From Candidatus Fermentibacteraceae bacterium (GTDB lineage: Bacteria > Fermentibacterota > Fermentibacteria > Fermentibacterales > JCC-6), in contig JAUVJW010000129.1 of assembly GCA_030596465.1 (NCBI GenBank), forward strand, positions 1 through 6,078: a stretch of 6,078 nt of DNA. The letters run 5' to 3'. A model generated the notes under the pieces. It was given only the letters and a program-made list of their open reading frames with translations. It was not told where the DNA came from and ran no database searches. The translations under genes and the position numbers were made by a program. Positions 1 to 6,000 of the stretch are shown here, piece by piece (the first letter of the stretch is position 1; the number at the start of each line of letters is the position of its first letter).

Positions 1-453
1 AATCCAATAGAAGATATTCTTGACTTCTTCGAATGGATTGATAAGGAAACACCACCAGGCGTGCTCCCGTCTGTACCCGCGGCTCTGCTCCCGGTGAATC
101 GACTGAAAAACCATGGCTACTGTCCCGTAAGAAATCTGATGGGAGTTCTTCCCGATGGAACTTTTTCACTTTGCGGTGTTGCTTTTTCCAGAAAAGAAAT
201 GGCCTGGGGCAAGTTTCCTGAGATCACAGTACAGGAGGCATGGGAGAATTCACCAGTGTACCGGATGATCAGGTCTTCTCTTCCCGACGGTCTTGAAGGA
301 GTCTGCCACAGCTGCATGCACAGAGACTCGTGTATAGGACGGTGTGTGGTGAACAACATGGAAACAGGCGGGGCTGTTACCAGCCCTGATATCCTCTGCC
401 AGCGCGCGTACGATGCGGGTCTTTTCCCGAAAACAAGGCTGATCGACAGATGA
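1..453 (+). CDS. Radical SAM/SPASM domain protein, C-terminal part (5' truncated by window)
   Basis: The reading frame is open from base 1, so the in-frame GTG at 61 is internal and the gene begins upstream. The 150 visible codons contain a complete SPASM domain. With codon 1 at base 1, the cysteines are at 41, 58, 102, 105, 111, 115 and 133. Their spacing is C-x11-G-x4-C, a gap, C-x2-C-x5-C-x3-C, a gap, C, which is the canonical seven-cysteine SPASM pattern that binds auxiliary 4Fe-4S clusters. The LPDGTFSLCG segment around codons 50-59 and the EAWENSP segment that follows are typical of these maturases. The radical SAM CxxxCxxC core is not in the window. SPASM proteins commonly modify ribosomal peptides or proteins (PqqE, anaerobic sulfatase maturases, sactipeptide maturases). 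Here the substrate is unknown. The stop overlaps the next gene in an ATGA, and the HprK-like and S26-like neighbours favour a role in peptide modification. Confidence 0.9.
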   Translation, partial: NPIEDILDFFEWIDKETPPGVLPSVPAALLPVNRLKNHGYCPVRNLMGVLPDGTFSLCGVAFSRKEMAWGKFPEITVQEAWENSPVYRMIRSSLPDGLEGVCHSCMHRDSCIGRCVVNNMETGGAVTSPDILCQRAYDAGLFPKTRLIDR

Positions 454-962
454 TGGATCGATTTATACTTCGGGCTCAACTCCGGGCAGTGCTGCCCGAG
501 GGTGTTGTTCTTCATGCATCATCTGTGGCTGAAAATGATGCTGCTTCTATTTTCCTGGCTATGTCAGGAGGGGGCAAATCCACCATAATGAGTAGACTTG
601 CCGTGGAGCACTTTGGAGCAATTGCGGATGACAGTGCAGTTATTTCCCAGGGAACTGATGGTCTGGTAAGATGCCTGCCATGCGGTTCCATGAAGCAGAA
701 CATGGGCACCGAAAAGATTGATGGTGCTGTTCTTAAAGAAATTTACTTTGTAGAAAAGGGTTCTCCGGGCTTCAGGTACAGAATCTCTGCGGAGTATGCT
801 TTTTACCGTGCAGTGAAGCTTTCATCAATTATGGCTTACGGGAACATCCTGCCGGAAGAGCAGAAGCAGGCAATTGCATTTCTGAAAAAGTTGTTCAAGT
901 TGTTTCCCGCCTTCATCATAAGGTATGGGCTTCAAGAAGATCCAGGAATTTTTCTTCAGTGA
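450..962 (+). CDS. HprK-like P-loop kinase/ATP-binding protein, compact form
   Basis: This 170-residue protein resembles the HPr serine kinase C-terminal-like fold found beside radical SAM and PqqD-type peptide systems. Residues 21-26 (LHASSV) match the strand before the P-loop. Residues 37-45 (AMSGGGKST) form a Walker A variant with Ala in place of the first Gly and with K43. Residues 57-61 (AIADD) match the paired aspartates D60/D61 that follow the P-loop in HprK-type enzymes. L76-PCGSMKQ gives the usual proline-rich loop after the core. The C-terminal 50 residues look helical and complete. Only about 20 residues precede the core, fewer than in the longer homologues I know. I see no obvious HPr kinase signature motif, so HPr itself is an unlikely substrate. 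HprK homologues in some lasso-peptide clusters phosphorylate the precursor; a similar role here is inference. The start at 450 overlaps the upstream stop as ATGA. A second ATG at 453 is possible, and the Shine-Dalgarno is weak, which suggests coupled translation. Confidence 0.75.
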   Translation: MMDRFILRAQLRAVLPEGVVLHASSVAENDAASIFLAMSGGGKSTIMSRLAVEHFGAIADDSAVISQGTDGLVRCLPCGSMKQNMGTEKIDGAVLKEIYFVEKGSPGFRYRISAEYAFYRAVKLSSIMAYGNILPEEQKQAIAFLKKLFKLFPAFIIRYGLQEDPGIFLQ

Positions 963-1363
963 AAAATCAATCGCATACAGATCGTGGCTGGGTAAAAGGT
1001 ATTTCCATGTGGCCGAACCTTATTCCCGGTGACATACTTAAAGCAGAAGATATTCGGGTAACAGAACTCAAATCCGGTATGATCGCGGTATTCTTAAAAA
1101 CGGATGAGGAACTGCTTGTGGTTCACAGAGTGCTGAGTGTTCGAGATTCAGACAAAGAAGTAATTGTTGAATCCGGTGGGGACAGGTCAGGACCGGATGA
1201 AGCAGAATGGCATTTCTCTCCTTCGGATCGAATAAAAAGAGTTACAGGTGTTCTGAGGCGGGGCAATTATCGTTGCGTTGGCAGTATATCAATACCTGTT
1301 TTGTTCTCGCCATCTCTTGTAGTAAGAATTCATTGCGGAATTGTAAGAAGACTGTTCTGGTAG
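959..1363 (+). CDS. Small S24/S26 signal-peptidase-like protein (Ser/His type), GTG start
   Basis: This 134-residue protein resembles the S26 signal peptidase / S24 peptidase fold. Residues 14-25 (GISMWPNLIPGD) match the box with the catalytic serine, S16. Residues 54-58 (VVHRV) match the second catalytic box, with H56 where bacterial signal peptidase I has lysine. A Ser/His pair is the arrangement in SipW, archaeal and eukaryotic ER signal peptidases. Residues 72-80 (SGGDRSGPD) match the GD-containing box that follows. There is no N-terminal transmembrane helix. The C-terminal tail (about 106-134) is moderately hydrophobic but contains Arg and His, so it is at best a peripheral membrane contact. 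GTG at 959 is the only sensible start: the next in-frame ATG (1007) lies inside the active-site box. It overlaps the upstream stop as GTGA, with AGGA 11 nt ahead. A role in trimming a modified peptide is inferred from its neighbours. It could instead be a non-proteolytic family member. Confidence 0.75.
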   Translation: MKNQSHTDRGWVKGISMWPNLIPGDILKAEDIRVTELKSGMIAVFLKTDEELLVVHRVLSVRDSDKEVIVESGGDRSGPDEAEWHFSPSDRIKRVTGVLRRGNYRCVGSISIPVLFSPSLVVRIHCGIVRRLFW

Positions 1364-1448
1364 TCGCGGTGATTGATTCGCTGAAATGGAACATTGACTG
1401 CTCTGGTTTGTATAGGTAATATTAGCAGTACTAACAGGGAGATTATTT
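1364..1448 (+). promoter_or_regulatory. Intergenic sigma70-type promoter and ribosome binding site for the right-hand unit
   Basis: A -35 hexamer TTGACT at 1394-1399 is followed by a 17-bp spacer and a -10 hexamer TAATAT at 1417-1422, so transcription should start near 1429. AGGGAG at 1436-1441 is a strong Shine-Dalgarno with 7-8 nt to the ATG at 1449. This is the only clear non-coding gap in the window and separates the peptide-modification genes from the envelope/secA genes. I see no convincing hairpin plus T-run terminator for the upstream unit, so some read-through from it is possible. Confidence 0.6.
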
Positions 1449-1844
1449 ATGAAAAAAGGTTTACTGGTTTTACTGATTGCCGTTGTCGGAGCACTTGCCT
1501 ATGGTCTTGAGCCTTCGGGTTTTAATCTGGTGGGTTATCCTGACTATGCCTCCGGTTTCAATCCCGAGTTTAACAGCAGAGCTGTATTTTCTGTTTCATC
1601 CGGCGCATATGGTTCATATGGGGAGGGAACTTACCTGGGCAGTATGAGTTTCTCACTGCATCCTGATGTTGATGCTACTGTGGAAATGGGCTACTCAAGG
1701 TTAATGATGTTCTCCAGCGGTGAAGAGATGGGAAGGATTCTCGGGGGGGTTCAATTGAACTGGAGACCGTCAGAGAATTCTGTATTTTCGGTTACATATC
1801 GTGGAGTTCTTCCGGAGAGTAACCTGAATTTCGGAGAGTACTAG
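1449..1844 (+). CDS. Small exported protein of predicted beta-rich, outer-membrane-like character
   Basis: The 131-residue product begins with a clear Sec signal peptide: MKK, a hydrophobic core at residues 4-17, and a likely cleavage after ALA at residue 17. The mature part of about 114 residues is rich in Gly, Ser, Tyr and Phe, with alternating polar and hydrophobic stretches such as SRAVFSVSSG, GSMSFSLHPD, ATVEMGYSRLMMF and NSVFSVTYRG. This is consistent with several beta strands, as in a small or partial outer-membrane barrel. I do not recognise the family. It is short for a standalone eight-stranded barrel and stops at TAG after NFGEY, so it could be the shortened remnant of a longer protein. 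The start is supported by AGGGAG 7-8 nt upstream and by the sigma70-like promoter. It is the first gene of the unit that leads to secA. Confidence 0.7.
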   Translation: MKKGLLVLLIAVVGALAYGLEPSGFNLVGYPDYASGFNPEFNSRAVFSVSSGAYGSYGEGTYLGSMSFSLHPDVDATVEMGYSRLMMFSSGEEMGRILGGVQLNWRPSENSVFSVTYRGVLPESNLNFGEY

Positions 1845-1847
1845 ACG
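1832..1847 (+). promoter_or_regulatory. Shine-Dalgarno and putative ACG start of the TPR gene
   Basis: CGGAGAGTA at 1832-1840 contains GGAG (1833-1836), which lies 8 nt before an ACG at 1845-1847 directly after the upstream TAG stop. This is ideal start spacing. The downstream frame encodes a hydrophobic segment and then TPR sequence, but has no ATG, GTG or TTG before 2121. The same nine bases also occur at 1813-1821, 19 bp upstream, inside the preceding gene. Whether ACG is really used, or is a mutated or misread ATG, cannot be decided from the sequence. Confidence 0.45.
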
Positions 1848-2762
1848 GGCACAATCTGTTTATTTCTTCTGCTTTCGTTTGCCGAAGGTGATTCGCTTGC
1901 TCAGTCGGGAAATATTCTTGAAGCATTAACCTGTTATAGAGTCCAGTGTGATGACCGGCCTTCAAGCTGGTGGCCTTTCTACAGGGTTGCCTGGTGTTAC
2001 AATCTGCTTGACCTGCCGGATTCGGCCGAGGTTTATGCCAGGACCGCTCTTGCCATTCAGCCTGCCAGCGAAAGATGTCTTTCGGTACTGCTTAAATCAC
2101 TCTCTGATCAACCGGATAAGGTGCTTGAATATTCTTATCTGGTCTGTGGTGGGGGTGTCTGCCGGTACAGACTCGCAAGAGCAGAGATGGAACTGAATCT
2201 TCCGGAGAAATTATCTGTTTCCTGGCTTGATAATTCTTTTCACAGTGAGATTGATTCCGTGGCGGCAGATGCCGGATGCTGGCTTTCCATTCTGCACGGC
2301 GATTCCGGAGTCGAATATATTGAAAGATCTGTGGAACTCATGCCGGAAGAAGAATTCTACAGAAGTCTGCTTATAGGAAAACTGATCGATGCCGGGCAGG
2401 TTGACAGAGCCTCATCCCAGTTTGAAATTCTTAAAGAGGGCGGTTATGAAGGGCTGTCGTTCTGGCAGACTGCTTCATCGGTTCATGATGCCCTTGGTGA
2501 TCTCCAGGGGGCGATAGAAGCATCCAGAAGGGCATACGAACTTAGAAGAATTCCATCATCCGCGGCTGATCTGGGCTGGAAACTGTATTTCTATGGAAGA
2601 GGTCTCATGAGAGAGGGTCTCATGATGGAAGCCGTACCATATTTCAGAGAATCTTCGGCTCTGTGGAGCAGTGACAGTCTGTGGGCGATAAAGTCGGATT
2701 CATTACTTTATCTGATGAATGAGTTTACAAGTACTTCCGAGGGATACGGTGAGCCGATATGA
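1845..2762 (+). CDS. Exported TPR-repeat protein, probable non-canonical ACG start
   Basis: The frame is open for 305 codons from just after the upstream TAG to the TGA at 2760-2762. Counting from ACG at 1845, residues 4-13 (ICLFLLLSFA) look like the hydrophobic core of a short signal peptide, followed by EGDSLAQSGNILEALTCYR, which reads as the first TPR helix pair. Further TPR-like units are visible around residues 45-75 (YNLLDLPDSAEVYARTALAI), 205-238 (HDALGDLQGAIEASRRAYEL) and 240-275 (LYFYGRGLMREGLMMEAVPYF). TPR proteins are protein-interaction scaffolds; the partner here is unknown. The first standard start is GTG at 2121 (residue 93), which would remove the signal-like segment and the first repeats, so I reject it. 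The proposed n-region has no positive charge, which weakens the signal-peptide reading. The stop overlaps the next start in an ATGA. Alternatives are a lost start codon, a base error at 1846, or amber read-through from the in-frame gene upstream. Confidence 0.65.
   Translation, partial: TGTICLFLLLSFAEGDSLAQSGNILEALTCYRVQCDDRPSSWWPFYRVAWCYNLLDLPDSAEVYARTALAIQPASERCLSVLLKSLSDQPDKVLEYSYLVCGGGVCRYRLARAEMELNLPEKLSVSWLDNSFHSEIDSVAADAGCWLSILHGDSGVEYIERSVELMPEEEFYRSLLIGKLIDAGQVDRASSQFEILKEGGYEGLSFWQTASSVHDALGDLQGAIEASRRAYELRRIPSSAADLGWKLYFYGRGLMREGLMMEAVPYFRESSALWSSDSLWAIKSDSLLYLMNEFTSTSEGYGEPI
2601..2630 (+). repeat. Two-copy 15-bp tandem repeat within the TPR gene
   Basis: GGTCTCATGA occurs at 2601-2610 and again at 2616-2625, a 15-bp period that leaves the frame intact. 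The copies encode GLMRE and GLMME within a TPR helix. It looks like a small in-frame duplication, and no regulatory role is evident. Confidence 0.5.
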
Positions 2763-3064
2763 GACACCGTATATGCACGGGTTCTCTTGTATTTGTTATG
2801 TTTATGTGCGGATGTGGTTTTGTCGTTACTTCAGATAAATGGAATCACTTCGCATTCTCGGCTTCTGTTTCATCTGTAGCTACTGTTGCAACTTCTGAAC
2901 CTCTTGAGTCAATGGCTTTTACGGTTGGACTGGGTTTGTTGAAAGAAATTTATGATGGCTGGTGGGGTTCCGGATTTCAAATCCCGGATCTTGCGGCGGA
3001 TGTGGCTGGAGCGGCCGCGGGTGGTTTTGTTGCAACCGAAATATGCATAGAGGAGTTTCCGTAA
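2759..3064 (+). CDS. YfiM/DUF2279-like small putative lipoprotein
   Basis: The 101-residue product starts with MRHR and a hydrophobic stretch ending in FMCGCG, so C19 (preceded by Gly) is a possible lipidation site, though the lipobox is not canonical. The mature part has the order of motifs found in E. coli YfiM-type proteins: DKWNHF at residues 26-31, then a hydrophobic segment with GLGLLKEIYD at 57-66, then a short Gly/Trp loop and PDLAADVAGAAAGG at 76-89. The spacing DKxxHF ... KExxD ... DLxxDVAGA...G is the basis of the assignment. The function of this family is unknown to me; it is predicted to be periplasmic or membrane-attached. It starts inside the stop of the TPR gene (ATGA) and its TAA shares one base with the secA ATG, so all three are probably translationally coupled. 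AGGAG, the Shine-Dalgarno of secA, lies within its 3' end. Confidence 0.75.
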   Translation: MRHRICTGSLVFVMFMCGCGFVVTSDKWNHFAFSASVSSVATVATSEPLESMAFTVGLGLLKEIYDGWWGSGFQIPDLAADVAGAAAGGFVATEICIEEFP

Positions 3065-3066
3065 TG
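3051..3066 (+). promoter_or_regulatory. secA ribosome binding site and start
   Basis: AGGAG at 3051-3055 lies 8 nt before the ATG at 3064-3066. This favours that start over the second in-frame ATG at 3070 (spacing 14). The start overlaps the preceding TAA by one base. Confidence 0.75.
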
Positions 3067-6000
3067 GGGATGATTGGTAAATTTTTCAAAATAATTATGG
3101 GTGACAGCCAGGCCAAGCTGATGAAAAGTCTTCAGCCGCTGGTTGATCAGATCAACAGTGATTTTGCAGACCTTTCTGTACTTTCCGACCAGGAGCTTAA
3201 AGACAAGACCCGGCAGTTCAGAATAAGACTGCTGAAGGGAGAAGAGCCGGACGAGCTTCTTTCTGAAGCTTTTGCGGTTGTGAAAGAAGTATGCAGAAGG
3301 AATCTGGGCGTAGACTGGGATGTGAGCGGTCATTCCACTGAGTGGAACATGGTGCCGTACGATGTTCAGCTGAAGGGTGGTATTGTACTGCACCGGGGTA
3401 TGATTACCGAAATGGCTACAGGTGAAGGCAAGACTCTGGTGGCTGTGCTTCCAATGTATCTCAACGGGCTGGAACTGAATCCGGAGTGGAAGGAAAAGGC
3501 AACTCTGCTCTACGGAGAAGACTACGACAAATGGGTTTTTGAGCCAATTGACGAAGTTCCCGTTGGAGCCGGAGCTCATCTCGTTACGGTAAACGATTAT
3601 CTTGCTGTTCGAGATGCCAGATGGATGGGACCGATCTATGAGTACATGGGATTTTCCATAGGTTGCATACAGGGTGGAATGACTCCCGATCAGCGCAGAG
3701 AACAGTACAACTGTGATATCACATACGGAACCAACAGCGAATTCGGATTCGATTATCTCAGAGACAACATGGCAGTCAGGCTGGAGCAGCGTGTTCAGCG
3801 CAGATATCACTATGCCATAGTTGATGAGGTGGACAGTGTTCTCATTGATGAGGCGAGAACGCCACTGATAATCAGTGGCGCGGTTGCCAGGAACAGGAAC
3901 AGATATATCGAGTATCGTTCTGTTGTAGCCCGACTGGTGAGAAAGCAGGCAGAGCATGTAAACTCTATTGTTGCGGATGCCAATGACCTGTGGGAAAGCG
4001 GAGATCACCATGACGCGGCAACCCTCTACCTGAAAGCGCGTCGCGGGGCTCCCAAACACCGCAGGCTTGCGAAGGCCATGCGCAATCCGGATAAAGTTGC
4101 GGCGGTCAAGCGTATTGAGGGTGAGAGGCTTCGTGACAAGAACATTCATCTGCTCGATGAGGGGCTTTACTTCGCAATTGACGAGCGTGAAAAATCAGTT
4201 TCTGTTTCTGATCTGGGGAGAAAACTTCTTTCCCCTGAAGATCCTGATTTTTTCCTGATAACTGATATCGGCGATGACATGGCTGAGCTTGAGATTCAGG
4301 ATATTTCTGATCAGGAAAAGTTGGAAAGGAAGAAACAGATATATGAGAGCCATTCGTCAAAGGCAGAGGCTCTTCACAATATTGATCAGCTTCTCAAGGC
4401 ATATCAGCTTTATGAAATAGATATTGAATATGTGCTTGACGAGGGCAGGGTAGTAATAGTTGATCAGTTCACCGGTAGACCAATGCCGGGAAGAAGGTTC
4501 AGCGATGGTCTTCACGAAGCCCTTGAGGCAAAGGAAAATGTGGAGATACGGAATGAAACCCAGACACTGGCCACAATAACAATTCAGAACTACTTCAGAA
4601 TGTACGGTAAGCTTGCCGGGATGACAGGTACTGCTGAAACTGAAGCCGAGGAATTCGGCAGCATTTACAATGTTGATGTTGCTGTTGTGCCTACCAACAG
4701 ACCTATTGCCAGAATTGATCACAATGACAGGGTGTTTGCCACAAAGCGCGAGAAATACGGGGCGATTATTGATGAAATAGGCAGAAGACACGATATGGGA
4801 CAGCCTGTACTTGTGGGAACAGTTTCCGTTGAGGTTTCTGAGCTTCTGTCAAAGCTTTTAAAAAGAAGAAAAATTATTCACAGCGTATTGAATGCAAAAC
4901 ACCACCAGCAGGAAGCCGAAATCATTTCCAGAGCGGGTCAGAAAGGTTCTGTTACCATAGCAACCAACATGGCCGGACGAGGAACTGACATCAAGATAGC
5001 GGAAGAGGTGAAGGCAATCGGTACACCGGAGGGTAATCAAACCGAAGGTGGTTTGTTTGTCATCGGTACAGAGAGGCATGAATCCCGTCGTATTGACCGT
5101 CAGCTCAGGGGAAGAAGCGGCAGACAGGGAGACCGCGGAGGAAGCAGGTTTTACCTCTCTCTTGAAGATGATCTTTTCAGACTTTTCGCCAGTGAAAAGA
5201 TAATAGATTTCCTGAAGAAAAGTCAGGAGAAAGAGGGCGAACCAATTGAGCATGCCCTTCTTACGAAGTCGATAGAGCAGGCTCAAAAACGAGTTGAGCA
5301 GTACCATTTTGGAATCAGAAAGCATCTTCTTGAATACGATGATGTCGTTAACCGTCAGCGTGAGGTTATCTACGAAAAACGGCTTCAGGCTCTTACAGGA
5401 GAAGGGCTGGATGAAGAGATACAGGAGATGACCGAAGCTGTTGTTGAACACGGTTTGATGGAGTTTATACCCGATGATTCTCAAACATACGAGTGGAACA
5501 TGGAAGGTGTTGTAGTAGCCTTGAGAGATATTTCGGGTGCTGTATTCAAATTGGACGGAATAACAGAAAAATTCCAGAATGCTGAGAAGCTGCGTTTGAA
5601 GCTTGTTGGGCTTGTTATGGACTACTACGGGAAAAAGAAGGAAAAGCTTGGAGAAAAACTTGCTCTTGATCTTGAGAAATGGTCTGTCCTCAGCTCTATT
5701 GACGCGAAGTGGAAGGATCATCTCTACGCGCTGGATCATCTAAAATCAGGTATTGGTCTGCGGGCCTACGCACAGAGAGATCCTCTTGTCGAATACAAGA
5801 AGGAAGCCTTCGGTATGTTCGAAGAGCTGCTTGATAATGTTGACAAACAGGCAGTCAGACAGGTACTGTCTTTATGGCCCGCTTCTAAAATACAAAGAAA
5901 GCAGAGTCCCGCGGGAAGAGCTGTTCACCCGGGGCTGAGGGCTCCAGCCGGTGATCAACGATCGGGCAGAGGCAGGAATGCCGAGGGCAGGCAGCAGACA

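Noticed and set aside
61..453. GTG at 61 as a real start for the SPASM protein
   Set aside because: The frame is open to base 1 with protein-like sequence, and a SPASM domain alone without its radical SAM core would be unusual.
117..709. Minus-strand ORFs opposite the SPASM and HprK-like genes
   Set aside because: The + strand frames carry the full SPASM cysteine pattern and a P-loop; the antisense frames show nothing recognisable.
1364..1393. Possible terminator after the S26-like gene
   Set aside because: Only weak imperfect inverted matches are present and there is no T-run.
1948..2196. Plus-strand ORF of 82 codons with an ATG start
   Set aside because: It overlaps the TPR frame in another phase. 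The TPR frame is continuous with recognisable repeats on both sides, while this translation shows no motif.
2121..2762. GTG at 2121 as the start of the TPR gene
   Set aside because: It would start in the middle of the repeat region. The upstream frame stays open and encodes a signal-like segment and more TPR sequence back to 1845.
2977..4149. Long minus-strand ORF of 390 codons
   Set aside because: It lies antisense to secA, whose domains read continuously on the + strand. Its translation has no recognisable motif and no plausible ribosome binding context; it is a shadow of secA codon usage.
4106..4791. Two adjacent minus-strand ORFs (84 and 144 codons)
   Set aside because: Both are antisense to SecA coding sequence and show no domain or start context.
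4858..5739. Minus-strand ORF of 293 codons
   Set aside because: It is antisense to the conserved C-terminal half of SecA (NMAGRGTD to WKDHL), with low-complexity Leu/Phe-rich translation typical of an antisense shadow.
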